From: Pseudoalteromonas aurantia 208 | GTDB lineage: Bacteria; Pseudomonadota; Gammaproteobacteria; Enterobacterales; Alteromonadaceae | Length of the DNA: 64,000 bases | Assembly: GCF_014858725.1 (NCBI RefSeq) | Contig: NZ_AQGV01000012.1 | Location: 2,525,229-2,589,228 of the forward strand | Direction: 5' to 3' | Part shown: in pieces, positions 18,252-29,921 of the stretch | Layout of the letters: every line of letters starts with the position of its first letter | How positions within the stretch are numbered: the first letter of the stretch is position 1 | Notes under the pieces: model-generated | What the model was told of the DNA's origin: nothing | The model's database searches: none | The model's input: only the letters and a program-made list of their open reading frames with translations | Program-made: the position numbers and the translations under genes

Positions 18252-19160
18252 TTAAAGCGTTTGCTCCAAAATGCGAACAACTAATTGCTCAAAACTCACA
18301 CCTTGTGCTTTCGCAGCCATAGGAACCAATGATTTTTCCGTCATTCCGGGGACCGTATTGACCTCCAATAGGTAAAACTGACCATTTTCATCTTGCATAG
18401 CATCCACTCGTCCCCAGCTTGAAGCCCCGACGAGTTTAAACGCATGCTTCGCCATAATTTGGAGCTGCGCCCTGTGAGCATCACTCATATTCGCAGGACA
18501 ATAATACTCGGTGCTATTTACCTGATATTTAGCTTCGTAATCATAGAAACCACGCGGTGTTTTCATTTCAATAACGGGTAACGCGTCATTCCCGAGCATC
18601 GCAACGGTAAACTCCCGACCAGTGATCCATTGCTCGACTAATACTTCGTCATCATAGTCAAATGCGGCTGTTAAAGCTTGCGTCAGCTCCTGTGCTGTAT
18701 TAGCTTGCGCCATTCCTATGCTTGATCCTTCATGACTTGGTTTAACCATAACTTTGCCAAAATCAGCTATAATTGCGTTTGCATCAAACCCTTCTGAAGC
18801 ATTAACTACTGTATATGCAGCCGTACTTAACTGAGCTGTTTTAAATAAGTGTTTACTCCGCACTTTATCCATCGCTAACGCACTACCTAACACACCACTG
18901 CCAGTATACGGCAAAGACATAAACTCCAATGCCCCCTGAATTGTACCATCTTCACCACCCCGGCCGTGAAGTGCAATGAATACCCTATCTATTTTCAGTG
19001 CTTTCAGCTCTAAAATATTGCGTTGTGCTGGATCAAAGGCAACTGCATCCACCCCGGCAGCTAACAATCCGTTTAAAACGGCTTTTCCTGACATTAATGA
19101 TACTTCGCGCTCTGCTGAACTTCCCCCCAGCAAAACTGCTACTTTACCAAACTGCTTCAT
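18252..19160 (-). CDS. ddlB: D-alanine--D-alanine ligase
   Basis: The 302-residue ATP-grasp enzyme shows [17 protein letters not shown] at the N-terminus, [12 protein letters not shown] for the phosphate loop, and [17 protein letters not shown] for the Mg2+ and second D-Ala site. It makes the D-Ala-D-Ala dipeptide used by MurF. The start overlaps the murC stop by 4 nt (ATGA). Confidence 0.97.
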   Translation of the reverse strand: MKQFGKVAVLLGGSSAEREVSLMSGKAVLNGLLAAGVDAVAFDPAQRNILELKALKIDRVFIALHGRGGEDGTIQGALEFMSLPYTGSGVLGSALAMDKVRSKHLFKTAQLSTAAYTVVNASEGFDANAIIADFGKVMVKPSHEGSSIGMAQANTAQELTQALTAAFDYDDEVLVEQWITGREFTVAMLGNDALPVIEMKTPRGFYDYEAKYQVNSTEYYCPANMSDAHRAQLQIMAKHAFKLVGASSWGRVDAMQDENGQFYLLEVNTVPGMTEKSLVPMAAKAQGVSFEQLVVRILEQTL

Positions 19161-20611
19161 GCATCACCTTGTTTTAAAATGTTAATCGACATCTTTGTAG
19201 CCGCTAGCTTTTTAACAATTTGTCCAATATTACCCGCACCTTGCGTAATAACTAGGTCATTATCAGCCAAAGTTTCTGACAGCACACCCGCCAGTTCATT
19301 ATGGTCCGATACATGAATAGGCTCTACGCCCCTTTGACGTAAACTTCGACATAAACTTTTACTATCAGCGCCGACAATAGGACTTTCTCCTGCGCTATAA
19401 ACGTCCAATAAGATCAGCTGGTCAACGTCAGCAAGTACTCGTACAAAGTCTTCATATAAATCTCTGGTACGGGAAAACCTATGCGGCTGATATATCATGA
19501 TCAAGCGTTTATCACTCCACCCAGCTCTTGCAGCCTGAATTGTAACCTGAACTTCCGATGGGTGATGTCCATAATCGTCCACTAGCATCACTTTACCGCG
19601 CTCATTCTCATATTCTCCATAATGCTGAAAACGTCGGCCTATACCTTCAAAATCTGCTAATGCCTTCAAAATAAACGCGTTGTCAATATCATGATCTTTT
19701 GCCACAGCTATTGCCGCAGTGGCGTTTAGTGCATTATGCTTGCCGGGCATATTTAGCACGACATCAATGCACTCACCTTGCTTCGTCATTACTGTAAACT
19801 CACAACTATTCACAGTTTGAGTAAAATTCACCATTTTGTAATCAGCAATTTCAGACTCACCGTATGTAATTGTTGGGCGAGCAAATCGCGGAATAAGTTC
19901 ATAAGCGACCTCAGAATCAATGCAAACGACCGCTAAACCATGAAAGGGCAAATTATGAATAAACTCAACATAGGTATCTTTTAACTTCTCAAAATCACCG
20001 CCATATGTATCCATATGATCAGCTTCAACGTTCGTGATCACCGATACCATAGGTTGTAAATGTAAAAAAGACGCATCACTTTCATCTGCTTCTGCAATGA
20101 GCACATCACTATTACCTAGTTTGGCATTAGTTCCTGCACTATTTAACAAGCCACCAATAACAAATGTGGGATCTAACTGAGCTTGCGCAAAAATACTGGC
20201 AATTAAACTAGTCGTAGTTGTTTTTCCGTGCGTACCAGCCACAGCAATACCATGGCGAAAACGCATCAATTCAGCAAGCATTTCCGCTCTACGAACTACA
20301 GGGATTCGTGCCGCTTGAGCCGCCACGATCTCTGGGTTTGTTACATCAATTGCTGTTGATACAACCACAACATCTGCATCCTTGACATTACTTTGATGAT
20401 GGCCAATAAAAACTTCGGCCCCTGCTTTAATTAAGCGCTCGGTCATCGCGTTATTAGCAATATCTGAGCCGGTAATTCGATAACCTTCAAAAGCAAGCAC
20501 TTCGGCTATTCCACCCATACCGGCACCACCAATTCCAATAAAATGAATGGTGTTAATTCTTCTCATAGCTCGGCGTTTACTTGATTCTTTCACTACACAC
20601 TCTTTAATCAT
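19157..20611 (-). CDS. murC: UDP-N-acetylmuramate--L-alanine ligase
   Basis: The 484-residue Mur ligase has the N-terminal [17 protein letters not shown]ossmann loop, the ATP loop [13 protein letters not shown], and the C-terminal domain with [16 protein letters not shown] precedes the ATG at suitable distance. It adds L-Ala to UDP-MurNAc, the first amino acid of the stem peptide. It follows murG by 16 nt and overlaps ddlB. Confidence 0.97.
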   Translation of the reverse strand: MIKECVVKESSKRRAMRRINTIHFIGIGGAGMGGIAEVLAFEGYRITGSDIANNAMTERLIKAGAEVFIGHHQSNVKDADVVVVSTAIDVTNPEIVAAQAARIPVVRRAEMLAELMRFRHGIAVAGTHGKTTTTSLIASIFAQAQLDPTFVIGGLLNSAGTNAKLGNSDVLIAEADESDASFLHLQPMVSVITNVEADHMDTYGGDFEKLKDTYVEFIHNLPFHGLAVVCIDSEVAYELIPRFARPTITYGESEIADYKMVNFTQTVNSCEFTVMTKQGECIDVVLNMPGKHNALNATAAIAVAKDHDIDNAFILKALADFEGIGRRFQHYGEYENERGKVMLVDDYGHHPSEVQVTIQAARAGWSDKRLIMIYQPHRFSRTRDLYEDFVRVLADVDQLILLDVYSAGESPIVGADSKSLCRSLRQRGVEPIHVSDHNELAGVLSETLADNDLVITQGAGNIGQIVKKLAATKMSINILKQGDA

Positions 20612-20627
20612 GTTATCACTTCATAAA

Positions 20628-21692
20628 CTAACGACTTAATTGCACACACTCTTGGGCTACTGAACGCGTAGCATCTAATTCAGCTAGATTTTTAGCTTTT
20701 TTAGCTACTTCGGTAATCAAATGAGGCTGTAAAATAAATGGTAACAACATCTTGATAATCGCTGCAGATTCAAATTGAGACTGCGGCATAATCAGCGCAG
20801 CTTCACCTTTAACTAAATAGTTTGCATTAGCAGTTTGATGGTCATCAACCGCATGCGGGTAAGGAATAAACAGCGCCATCTTGCCCGCGGCAGCAACCTC
20901 ACTCACCGTTAACGCACCAGAACGGCAGATTACAATGTCAGCCCACTCATAAGCCTTATCTATATCATCAATAAAATCGACGGCTTCAGCCGTAACACCC
21001 GCATTATCATAACGATACTGCAATGTACTACTTTCACCTTTCCCGCTTTGATGTTTAACCAATAAAGGCAGCTCAGTTTTTGTTTGTAACTTCGCAAAAA
21101 CATCAGGCAAAGTATCGTTTAAGACTTTCGCACCTAATGAGCCCCCCATAACTAAACAGTTAATCTGTTGCACCGTTTGTTTTGGTTGTAACTGCGAAAC
21201 TGAGGCCCTAACTGGGTTTCCTACCACTTTACTATGCGCTGTTTTAAACGCACTTGGAAAGGCACTCAGCACAACATCAGCAATTTTTGCTAATAGTCGG
21301 TTACTTAACCCTGCAACTGCATTTTGCTCATGAATTATCAATGGCACAGCTAAAGACCTAGCAGCAATACCAACAGGGCCCGTTACATATCCTCCCATCG
21401 CGAGTACCACATCTGGTCGGCGAGCTTTTATTACCTTACGTGCATCAAGAACTGCTTTTATCACCAAAAATGGGGCTTTAATTAATCGTTTAACTCCATT
21501 GCCACGCAAACCTTGAACACGAATAAAATCAATGTCAATTCCATGTTTAGGTACTACCTCAGATTCCATGCGATCCGCCGTTCCTATCCAAGAGACTTCC
21601 CAACCTTGGGATTTGAGTTCATTTGCAACAGCAATACCAGGGAATATATGACCTCCTGTGCCACCAGCAACCACCAATAAGCGTTTACTCAT
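20628..21692 (-). CDS. murG: Lipid II synthase, UDP-GlcNAc transferase MurG
   Basis: The 354-residue GT28 enzyme has the glycine-rich loop GGTGGHIFPG that contacts lipid I, a second glycine-rich segment VMGGSLGAKVLN, and the UDP-GlcNAc-binding segment ICRSGALTVSE. It converts lipid I to lipid II at the inner face of the membrane. The start overlaps the ftsW stop by 4 nt. Confidence 0.97.
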   Translation of the reverse strand: MSKRLLVVAGGTGGHIFPGIAVANELKSQGWEVSWIGTADRMESEVVPKHGIDIDFIRVQGLRGNGVKRLIKAPFLVIKAVLDARKVIKARRPDVVLAMGGYVTGPVGIAARSLAVPLIIHEQNAVAGLSNRLLAKIADVVLSAFPSAFKTAHSKVVGNPVRASVSQLQPKQTVQQINCLVMGGSLGAKVLNDTLPDVFAKLQTKTELPLLVKHQSGKGESSTLQYRYDNAGVTAEAVDFIDDIDKAYEWADIVICRSGALTVSEVAAAGKMALFIPYPHAVDDHQTANANYLVKGEAALIMPQSQFESAAIIKMLLPFILQPHLITEVAKKAKNLAELDATRSVAQECVQLSR

Positions 21693-22864
21693 CGTTTATT
21701 TCCTCTGGACGTCGCTTGCTTAGTCGACATTTTCGTTTCAAAGTCCACTCGTTGCAAAACACCGGCAGCAACCACCATCACTAGTAAGCTAGAGCCTCCA
21801 TAAGATACAAATGGTAACGTTAACCCCTTTGTTGGCAAAATACCGGCACTCGCTCCGATATTAACCATGGTTTGAAATGCAAACCAAATTCCAATAGCTA
21901 GCGCAAAATAGCCTTCATATTCTTTGTTATGCTTTAAGGCTTTCTGACCAATCAATAATGCCCTAAACACAAGACAACCCAACAGTAGGATAATACTAAC
22001 AACGCCGATAAACCCTAACTCTTCTGCTATCACTGCAAAAATGAAATCGTTATGTGCTTCAGGTAAATATTGTAACTTTTGTACGCTATTTCCTAACCCT
22101 TGACCAAACCAGCCACCTTGCCCGTACGCCATTAAAGATTGAACAAGTTGGTAGCCTTTGCCAAATGGATCATCCCATGGCTCTAAAAACCCCACGACTC
22201 TTGCCATACGATAAGGCTCAAAAATGATCAATAAAACAACTAAAAAAACACCAGTTAATATCAATGCAAAAAACTGCCATAATTTTGCGCCAGCTAAAAA
22301 AAGTAAACCAACTGTCGTCACAAACATCACGACCACGGTACCTAAGTCTGGCTGCATTAAAATTAAAAAAGCATATACAGCAAAAACAGCTATTGGCTTT
22401 GCAAACCCTTTTAAGTTCTCTTGTACTTCTTCTTTTTTTCGGACTAAGTAACCTGCTATATAACTGAAAAAAAAGAGCTTAGCTAATTCAGCAGCTTGTA
22501 CTCCAACAGGTCCAACTGGGATCCAGCGTTTAGAACCATTCACTTCCCGGCCTACTAATAAGACGAGTACCAATAAGCCCAACCCAAGTAATAATAAGTA
22601 TGGATTACAACGCTTCCACCACGTCATTGGTGCACTAGTTGTAGCCCAGAATAGAAAGAGTCCCATTCCCAAAAACACGCCATGTCGAATACTAATATGG
22701 TAAGGATTATTGAAAAGCCGCTCTGCTACTGGCATTGATGCACTCGTTACCATAACAAAGCCCACACCTATGAGACACAACATGCTATAAAACAACGGTA
22801 CATCAAACAAAGCATCTGATTGACGCGGTGTTAAAGCTAATTTGAGTTGTGACAGTCTGCTCAT
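21689..22864 (-). CDS. ftsW: Septal peptidoglycan polymerase FtsW (SEDS family)
   Basis: The 391-residue protein has about ten transmembrane helices. SEDS hallmarks are visible: KRWIPVGPVGVQAAELAKL, QPDLGTVVVM, and the C-terminal PTKGLTLPFVSYGGSSL. The catalytic aspartate region is in the large loop with LPEAHNDFIFAVIAEELGF. It polymerises lipid II together with FtsI. It overlaps murD and murG by 4 nt each. Confidence 0.96.
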   Translation of the reverse strand: MSRLSQLKLALTPRQSDALFDVPLFYSMLCLIGVGFVMVTSASMPVAERLFNNPYHISIRHGVFLGMGLFLFWATTSAPMTWWKRCNPYLLLLGLGLLVLVLLVGREVNGSKRWIPVGPVGVQAAELAKLFFFSYIAGYLVRKKEEVQENLKGFAKPIAVFAVYAFLILMQPDLGTVVVMFVTTVGLLFLAGAKLWQFFALILTGVFLVVLLIIFEPYRMARVVGFLEPWDDPFGKGYQLVQSLMAYGQGGWFGQGLGNSVQKLQYLPEAHNDFIFAVIAEELGFIGVVSIILLLGCLVFRALLIGQKALKHNKEYEGYFALAIGIWFAFQTMVNIGASAGILPTKGLTLPFVSYGGSSLLVMVVAAGVLQRVDFETKMSTKQATSRGNKR

Positions 22865-24186
22865 ACGTCAAGCTCCATCACGAGTTTACAAAATGCTTCG
22901 CCACGCACCATATAATTTGGATACATATCAATACTGGCACACGCTGGCGCCAGCAATATGCTATCGCCATCACTTGCAATAGATGACGCTTTATGAACCG
23001 CTTCATCTAAACCACTGACCAGGTTCGCCTGTTCATGTAACCTCAAAAACTGCGCACCATCTTTACCAAAACAAAAGATCGCTTTGCAGTACTTCTGTAA
23101 CGGTGCCATAAGAGGTTGCAGGTCGGCGCCTTTGGCATCTCCACCTAGGATCAATAAAATCTTTCCTTGCTCATTATGCAAACTTTCAAGAGCTGCGACT
23201 GTTGCGCCCACATTAGTTGCTTTTGAATCATTAAAATAGCGAACACCGTTATACTCCGTCACTAGCTGGCAGCGGTGTTCTAACCCTTTAAATGTACTAA
23301 AAGCAGATGCAAAAGCGTTCATTGATAAATTAAACGGTGCCAATAATGCCAATACAGCAAGTGCATTAAATTGATTATGTCGACCTAACATATTTAATGT
23401 GCTAACAGGTAACAGGGTTTTACCGTGAGCAGAAAATTGCGCGACCCCATTAACCGTTGCAATACTATAGTCCCCACCGTCTATTGAAACGCTGGTGCCT
23501 TTATGGTCATTTGAAAGTGTAAGAGCATCATCCGCATTAAATACCACATGCTCAACATGCTTATAAATTCGCTGTTTAGCCGCACAATACCCAGCAAAGT
23601 TTGGGTACCTATCCATATGATCTTCAGTCACATTGAGTATCATGGCCGAACGACACTCTAAACTAGCAGTGGTTTCCAGTTGAAAGCTAGATAGCTCCAA
23701 TACAACCACATCATATGTCGTATCTAATAGAGCCAAAACCGACGTACCAATATTACCACCTAAGCCAACGTGTAAGCCTGCTGCTTTAAATACCTCAGTC
23801 GCTAGACTAACAACCGTAGACTTACCATTTGAACCAGTCACAGCGACAACAGGGGTGTTATTCAATCGAGCAAATAGTTCAATATCACCAATAACTTCGA
23901 CACCAGCAGCAATCGCATGCGCGACACTGCTTTCATACAAAGCTATACCAGGGCTAATTATCACCATATCCGCATAAGATAAACCTGCTTCTGCCAGTGG
24001 TCCAAATACAGCTTCACATTCAGGTGCATTGTCTGCTAACCAATCAGCTCCAGGGGGGACTGCACGGCTATCAACGACTTTTGGTGTGACTTGATGCGAC
24101 AACAGAAAGCGCACAATGCCCAGGCCAGTAACACCGAGCCCAAGCACTGTTATTTTTTTGTCTTTCAGTTCATCTAAATATTGCAT
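22861..24186 (-). CDS. murD: UDP-N-acetylmuramoylalanine--D-glutamate ligase
   Basis: The 441-residue Mur ligase has a Rossmann-like N-terminal domain (VLGLGVTGLGIVRFL), the ATP loop VTGSNGKSTVVSL, and the C-terminal motif YFNDSKATNVGAT. It adds D-Glu to UDP-MurNAc-L-Ala. The start follows the mraY stop with no gap, and its end overlaps ftsW. Confidence 0.97.
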   Translation of the reverse strand: MQYLDELKDKKITVLGLGVTGLGIVRFLLSHQVTPKVVDSRAVPPGADWLADNAPECEAVFGPLAEAGLSYADMVIISPGIALYESSVAHAIAAGVEVIGDIELFARLNNTPVVAVTGSNGKSTVVSLATEVFKAAGLHVGLGGNIGTSVLALLDTTYDVVVLELSSFQLETTASLECRSAMILNVTEDHMDRYPNFAGYCAAKQRIYKHVEHVVFNADDALTLSNDHKGTSVSIDGGDYSIATVNGVAQFSAHGKTLLPVSTLNMLGRHNQFNALAVLALLAPFNLSMNAFASAFSTFKGLEHRCQLVTEYNGVRYFNDSKATNVGATVAALESLHNEQGKILLILGGDAKGADLQPLMAPLQKYCKAIFCFGKDGAQFLRLHEQANLVSGLDEAVHKASSIASDGDSILLAPACASIDMYPNYMVRGEAFCKLVMELDV

Positions 24187-25269
24187 CTATCGAATCTTTA
24201 AAGTTGCTAAGCCAGCTAAAACTAAAATTATTGAGATAATCCAAAACCGCACAATCACCCGAGGCTCAGGCCAACCTTTAAGCTCGTAATGATGATGAAT
24301 TGGTGCCATTCTAAAAATTCGCTGTCCCCGTAATTTATATGAGCCGACTTGTAAAATAACCGACAATGCCTCCATAACAAATACACCGCCCATGATGAGC
24401 AACACTAATTCTTGACGAACTAAAATGGCTATAATCCCAAGAGCACCACCTAAGGCCAATGAACCAACATCGCCCATAAACACCTGTGCAGGATAGGTGT
24501 TAAACCATAAAAAGCCCAAACCGGCTCCAACAATAGCGGTACACACTACAACAAGTTCTGATGCCAATGGTATATGAGGAATATGGAGGTAATTTGAAAA
24601 ATTAACGTTACCAGTTACATAAGCAATGATGGCTAGCGCAGCTGCGACTAATATTGTCGGCACAATAGCTAACCCATCTAAACCGTCGGTTAAATTAACC
24701 GCGTTCGATGTTCCCACAATAACAAAGTAACTCATCACTAAATAAAATAAGCCTAATTGAGGCATGACATCTTTTAAAAATGGCACGACCAGTACGGTTT
24801 CAGCAGCTGAGTTTGAGGTGAAATACATAAAACTTGCCACACTAATAGCTATCACTGATTGCCAAAAGTATTTCCATCGAGCTATCAGCCCTTTGCTGTC
24901 TTTTCGGATCACCTTACGATAATCATCTACAAAGCCAACAATCCCCAAACTCCCCACGACAAAAAGCGTCACCCACACATATTTGTTGTCTAAATCTCCC
25001 CACATTAACGTACTAATAAAAATAGCGGCTAATATTAACAACCCGCCCATAGTAGGAGTACCTGATTTAGATAAGTGAGATTCAGGTCCATCATCACGAA
25101 CTGTTTGCCCTATTTGCATCCGTTGTAATGCCCGAATTAACTTAGGGCCAAAATACAATGAAATAAATAACGCCGTTAAAATCCCTAGTATCGCGCGTAA
25201 AGTTAAATAAGAAAAAACATTAAAACCACTGTAGTACTGCGTTAAATATTCAGCTAACCAAACTAACAT
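24187..25269 (-). CDS. mraY: Phospho-MurNAc-pentapeptide transferase MraY
   Basis: The 360-residue protein has ten predicted transmembrane helices and the family motifs [17 protein letters not shown] (the paired catalytic aspartates), [13 protein letters not shown] and the uridine/Mg2+ loop ending in [12 protein letters not shown]. It moves phospho-MurNAc-pentapeptide to undecaprenyl phosphate, making lipid I. It overlaps the murF stop by 7 nt. Confidence 0.98.
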   Translation of the reverse strand: MLVWLAEYLTQYYSGFNVFSYLTLRAILGILTALFISLYFGPKLIRALQRMQIGQTVRDDGPESHLSKSGTPTMGGLLILAAIFISTLMWGDLDNKYVWVTLFVVGSLGIVGFVDDYRKVIRKDSKGLIARWKYFWQSVIAISVASFMYFTSNSAAETVLVVPFLKDVMPQLGLFYLVMSYFVIVGTSNAVNLTDGLDGLAIVPTILVAAALAIIAYVTGNVNFSNYLHIPHIPLASELVVVCTAIVGAGLGFLWFNTYPAQVFMGDVGSLALGGALGIIAILVRQELVLLIMGGVFVMEALSVILQVGSYKLRGQRIFRMAPIHHHYELKGWPEPRVIVRFWIISIILVLAGLATLKIR

Positions 25270-26654
25270 ACTGATGCTCCATCAGTGCCTGTTTTACGGC
25301 CACTGTCGACTAATTCTGCTACCAATAATTCCATACGAGAACTGCGCGATCCTTTCACTACCACGGTGCAATGCTCTTGCCGTGTAGCAAGACTATGCTT
25401 TACCGCTTGTAATAAATGCTCTCGGGTTGAGAAATGTTTGCCATTATCTTCAAAAATATCGCTGGCATAACGACTTAACACCCCTAAAGTCAATAACTCA
25501 TTTATACCTTTTTGCTGTGCATACACCCCTACTTCTTCGTGATATTCACGGGATTGCTCACCAAGCTCTCCCATATCTCCCAAAGCAAAAATGTGATACC
25601 CCGGCATTTTTGTTAATAAATCAATAGCAGCTTTGACTGAGCGCACATTAGCATTATATGTATCGTCAATAACGGTTAATGTCTCGTGAACTTTTATTAA
25701 GTTAACTCGCCCTTTTGGTGCGTTCATATGCGAAATACCTTCAGCAACATCGCTTAAGCTCGCTCCTAATTGCATAGTTAATGCAGCACAAATAACTGCA
25801 TTCATCACATTATGCTCCCCTGGTAATGGTAAGGTTACTGACACTCTGTCAGTTGGCGAACACAGCAAAAAGCTAGCATGGGCCATATTATCAAGCGCTA
25901 CGTCTTCAACCCAAATATCAAGCTGTTCCGATAATGAAAAACGAACTTGTTCTTTACCCGCAATGGAGTCTTGCCACATCGATGCGAACTCACTGTCACA
26001 GTTAATGATCGCAACACCATGTGATTTTAATCCCGAATAAATTTCGCCTTTAGCTTGGCCAACACCTTCGATGGAGCCAAACCCTTCAATGTGTGCTGGT
26101 GCAACATTACAGACTACAGCCACATCGGGCTGCGTTAATGCTGTGGTATAAGCGATTTCACCAATGTGGTTTGCACCGAGTTCAATAACGGCATATTCAT
26201 GCGCCTCATTAAGTCTCAACAGTGTTAGCGGTACGCCAATATCATTATTGAAATTGCCCGCTGTTGCTAGCACATTACCACGTCGTGATAACACTGCCGC
26301 GCACATTTCCTTTACCGTCGTTTTACCAACACTACCTGTAATTGCGATAGTTTTTGGGGCAACCTGACTCATAACAGCCTTGCCTAACTCCCCCAACGCC
26401 AAGCGTGTATCTTGGACCACAAACTGAGGAATATCACATTCAGTTAATGTATCAACAATGACTGCAATCGCACCTTTTTCTTGTGCTTGACGAACAAATT
26501 TGTGCCCATCAAAATTAGGGCCTCTTAGCGCCAAAAATACATCATTATTCGTTATAGTTCTTGTGTCTGTGTTTATATTACCGACAGCTCGGTTTTCCCC
26601 ATCGAAAGAGGCATTTAGTACATTAGCAAGCCAAGTGAAATCCACTTTGATCAC
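25263..26654 (-). CDS. murF: UDP-MurNAc-tripeptide--D-Ala-D-Ala ligase
   Basis: The 463-residue Mur ligase has the ATP loop [13 protein letters not shown], the segment [15 protein letters not shown] and the C-terminal [16 protein letters not shown]. It adds the Ddl product D-Ala-D-Ala to complete the pentapeptide. It overlaps murE by 4 nt and mraY by 7 nt. Confidence 0.97.
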   Translation of the reverse strand: MIKVDFTWLANVLNASFDGENRAVGNINTDTRTITNNDVFLALRGPNFDGHKFVRQAQEKGAIAVIVDTLTECDIPQFVVQDTRLALGELGKAVMSQVAPKTIAITGSVGKTTVKEMCAAVLSRRGNVLATAGNFNNDIGVPLTLLRLNEAHEYAVIELGANHIGEIAYTTALTQPDVAVVCNVAPAHIEGFGSIEGVGQAKGEIYSGLKSHGVAIINCDSEFASMWQDSIAGKEQVRFSLSEQLDIWVEDVALDNMAHASFLLCSPTDRVSVTLPLPGEHNVMNAVICAALTMQLGASLSDVAEGISHMNAPKGRVNLIKVHETLTVIDDTYNANVRSVKAAIDLLTKMPGYHIFALGDMGELGEQSREYHEEVGVYAQQKGINELLTLGVLSRYASDIFEDNGKHFSTREHLLQAVKHSLATRQEHCTVVVKGSRSSRMELLVAELVDSGRKTGTDGASVC

Positions 26655-28117
26655 GCACTTTCCCCTTTTAAAATTGTTTTAGCCCATTGTCTATCACAAA
26701 ACGGAAAACGTTGTTTTCCTATAATTTGGTAATCTTCGTGACCTTTTCCTGCAATTAACACCACGCTACTACTTGCGGATTGCTCTATCGCATAACGTAT
26801 GGCTAATGCTCGGTCTGACTGGCAATAAGCATACTGAGGTTGACTGAGCCCAGCCTTAACATCTGCGATGATTTGTTCGGGGTTTTCACTGCGCGGATTG
26901 TCGCTGGTAATAATGACTTTATTAGCATATTGTTCCGCGGCTTTTGCCATTAAAGCGCGTTTGCCCCGATCTCTGTCTCCACCACATCCAAACACGCAGA
27001 CCACATTACCAGGTACATGCTGTTGTAACGCTTGTAATGCCAAGGCTAAAGCATCTGGTGTATGGGCATAATCCACTACACATGTCGGTTTACCTTCAGT
27101 AAACACCGCTTCCATCCGTCCAGGTATAGGCTGTAATGTAGATGCTGCATTAAGCAACATTTCAAAGTCATAACCTTGAGCCAACAGTGCAGCCAAAGAC
27201 GCGACGAGGTTATATAAATTAAATAGCCCAAATAACGGAAGTTTTATAACGCCACAACCCCAACTGGACGTTATTGTGGCTTGTATACCAAATTGTGAGT
27301 AAATAACATCATCAAACCACACATAATGAGAGAATATATGTGATTTAGGCTTTTCTCCAAACACCACTAAGTTTTTGAATTCGTGTTCTTTCAACCACTG
27401 CTGAGCAAATGCATCATCCGCATTTATCACACATATTTTCGGTTGGCATTGCTGAAAAAGTGTCAATTTCGCATCAGCATACGCCTGCATCGAGCCATGA
27501 TAATCTAAATGATCACGAGACAAATTGGTAAAAACAGCAACTTCAAAATGGCTACTAGCAACCCTATTTTGTGCCAATCCATGCGAAGAAACCTCCATCG
27601 CAACCAACTTATTATTCTCACTCAATTTGGCGAGAATCCGCTGTAAGTCAATATGGGATGGAGTTGTGTTAGCAAGTGGAGTTAAACATTCAATGTCCCC
27701 ATAACCCAAAGTACCAATAACAGCCGATTTCACATCGCAGCATTGGGCTAAACTGGCTATCATCGCGGTCGTCGTAGACTTTCCATTCGTGCCAGTTACA
27801 CCAATTAATTTAACGCGTTCACTGGGCTTATCGTAAAAATCAGCGGCTATTTGAGCTATGTTATCCTTGAGTGCGGTGATACGAACAACCCGCTTATCAT
27901 GCCTTAATACTTCGCAACTGCTATCAACCAGAACACAATGCGCTCCCTGGTGTAGTGCTGCTTCAATATAGTCTTCACCATTTTGTTCATGGCCTCGTAA
28001 CGCAATAAATGCATCGCCAGCATCGATCTCCCTGCTATCAATTCGCAAATCACGAATCATAATTGGAGGCCCCTCAGTACAAAAACTATTAAGCACAGTC
28101 GTTAAATTACGCATCAT
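26651..28117 (-). CDS. murE: UDP-MurNAc-L-Ala-D-Glu--meso-diaminopimelate ligase
   Basis: The 488-residue Mur ligase has the ATP loop GVTGTNGKSTTT and the motif SDNPRSENP. The DNPR signature indicates specificity for meso-diaminopimelate rather than lysine, consistent with a Gram-negative cell wall. The start ATG lies inside the last codons of ftsI (11-nt overlap), so translation is probably coupled. Confidence 0.97.
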   Translation of the reverse strand: MMRNLTTVLNSFCTEGPPIMIRDLRIDSREIDAGDAFIALRGHEQNGEDYIEAALHQGAHCVLVDSSCEVLRHDKRVVRITALKDNIAQIAADFYDKPSERVKLIGVTGTNGKSTTTAMIASLAQCCDVKSAVIGTLGYGDIECLTPLANTTPSHIDLQRILAKLSENNKLVAMEVSSHGLAQNRVASSHFEVAVFTNLSRDHLDYHGSMQAYADAKLTLFQQCQPKICVINADDAFAQQWLKEHEFKNLVVFGEKPKSHIFSHYVWFDDVIYSQFGIQATITSSWGCGVIKLPLFGLFNLYNLVASLAALLAQGYDFEMLLNAASTLQPIPGRMEAVFTEGKPTCVVDYAHTPDALALALQALQQHVPGNVVCVFGCGGDRDRGKRALMAKAAEQYANKVIITSDNPRSENPEQIIADVKAGLSQPQYAYCQSDRALAIRYAIEQSASSSVVLIAGKGHEDYQIIGKQRFPFCDRQWAKTILKGESA

Positions 28118-29921
28118 TTTTTAACTCCGCCACATACGCCACACGCTCTTTATCTGGAGCGACATTGAGAATACGTAGCGAGTTCGACATAATTTCAGCA
28201 AATGCAGGGCCTGAAGTTTGGCCTCCGTAATAAATGTCGTCTCCTGGCTCATTCACCATCACCACAACAGCCAAGCGAGGATCGCTTACTGGCGCTACAC
28301 CAGCGAAGTAGCCAACATACTCATCACCATACCCACCTGCGACTGCTTTTTTAGACGTACCTGTTTTCCCCGCGGCTCGATAACCATCAACAGTCACATT
28401 GGCAGCCGTGCCACCTTTTTCAAATACTGATTCCATCATTGTAACAACGGCTTTTACGTCTTCTTCTTTAAATACCCGTTGCCCCTGTTGTGGCTTTTGT
28501 TGTTTCAATATGGTTAAAGGGCGAGAAACACCTCCGGCACCGAATGTGGCGTATAAACGCGCAATTTGTGCGGTACTTGCAGATACCGCATAACCGTATG
28601 CTAACGTGGCAATTTCAAAATCAGACCAACGGCGATTTGGGTAAAACAGTCCACTACTCTCGCCCACCATCAACGTGCCCGTATCCTGACCAAACCCTAC
28701 TTTTTGATATAATCCGACTAAGTATTCTTTAGGTAACATTTGACTAATTTTTGCAACCCCCATATTAGATGATACTTTTAAGATCTCTCTTAATGACATT
28801 TCACCGTGGTTACGCGTATCTTTTACAAGACTGCCACCTAAACGCATCCACCCTGGATATGTATTTACGGTATCATCCATTGCTATCGCGCCATAATCGA
28901 GCCCCGCAAGTATTGCCAATGGCTTTAAGGTCGAACCGGGCTCAAATAAATCGGTTATTGCTCGGTTTCTGCGCTTATAAGGAGCCGCATCTCGCATATC
29001 ATTAGGATTAAAACTTGGGCTATTAACCATAGCAAGCACTTCACCCGTTGTTACATCAACAACCATGGCAGAACCTGAAGTCGCCTTATAGCTAAGCACT
29101 GCACTCTTTAGTGCTTTATAAGCAATTGCTTGAATTCGCAAATCAATACTCAACTCGATACTTTCAGGCTCTACGCGTTGCTCTTCTGATAAAACTTGCA
29201 CTTCTCGGCCTTGCGCATCTTTACGAATAGTACGCTGCCCTTCCGCGCCCGTTAATGCATTTTCAAACAGCTTTTCTACACCTTCAATCCCAACGCCATC
29301 AATATTGGTAAAACCTAAAATATGGGCTGTAACTTCACCACTCGGGTAAAAGCGCTTTGATTCATCAAGTAAATGAATGCCTGGTAATTTAAGTTGGCGA
29401 ATATAATTGGCGACTGCGGGGGTCACTTGACGTTTTAAGTACACAAAACGCCGGCTGGTATTGTCACGTAAACGTGTGTCGACTTTATCATTCGCAATCT
29501 GAAGTACATCAGCCAGCTCTCGCCAGCGTAAATCTTGTTCATACCACTGCTGCTTTCTAAATGATAAGGTGGCTTCATCAAGTGCTAACGCTTTATGGTC
29601 TTCGCCTTTTTTACGTGCTGCTCTAAGTACTTTCTTTGCGATCGATTTATCTAACGCTAATGGATCCGCATAAACGCTCACAACAGGTACACTGACTGCT
29701 AACTCTTTGCCATTACGATCAAAAATCATACCTCGCTGCACGGTGAGTTTTTCAACACGTACCGTACGTTTGGCATTTTCAGCTCGCGCTTTATCTGGTT
29801 CTATTACTTGTAAATAAGCCGCTCTTGCCATTAAAGTAATAAACACCAAAACCAAAACAACACATACCAGCGCAAAGCGCCAAGTTATCAAATTTACGGA
29901 TGTATTTTTAGGCTTCATCAT
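28107..29921 (-). CDS. ftsI: Septal transpeptidase FtsI (penicillin-binding protein 3)
   Basis: The 604-residue class B penicillin-binding protein has a short cytoplasmic tail, one transmembrane helix (about 13-35), a pedestal domain beginning near VQRGMIFDRNGKELA, and a transpeptidase domain. Active-site motifs are S330-T-L-K in EPGSTLKPLA, SSN (in KVSSNMGVA) and KTGTSKK. It cross-links septal peptidoglycan made by FtsW. It overlaps ftsL by 4 nt at its start. Confidence 0.97.
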   Translation of the reverse strand: MMKPKNTSVNLITWRFALVCVVLVLVFITLMARAAYLQVIEPDKARAENAKRTVRVEKLTVQRGMIFDRNGKELAVSVPVVSVYADPLALDKSIAKKVLRAARKKGEDHKALALDEATLSFRKQQWYEQDLRWRELADVLQIANDKVDTRLRDNTSRRFVYLKRQVTPAVANYIRQLKLPGIHLLDESKRFYPSGEVTAHILGFTNIDGVGIEGVEKLFENALTGAEGQRTIRKDAQGREVQVLSEEQRVEPESIELSIDLRIQAIAYKALKSAVLSYKATSGSAMVVDVTTGEVLAMVNSPSFNPNDMRDAAPYKRRNRAITDLFEPGSTLKPLAILAGLDYGAIAMDDTVNTYPGWMRLGGSLVKDTRNHGEMSLREILKVSSNMGVAKISQMLPKEYLVGLYQKVGFGQDTGTLMVGESSGLFYPNRRWSDFEIATLAYGYAVSASTAQIARLYATFGAGGVSRPLTILKQQKPQQGQRVFKEEDVKAVVTMMESVFEKGGTAANVTVDGYRAAGKTGTSKKAVAGGYGDEYVGYFAGVAPVSDPRLAVVVMVNEPGDDIYYGGQTSGPAFAEIMSNSLRILNVAPDKERVAYVAELKNDA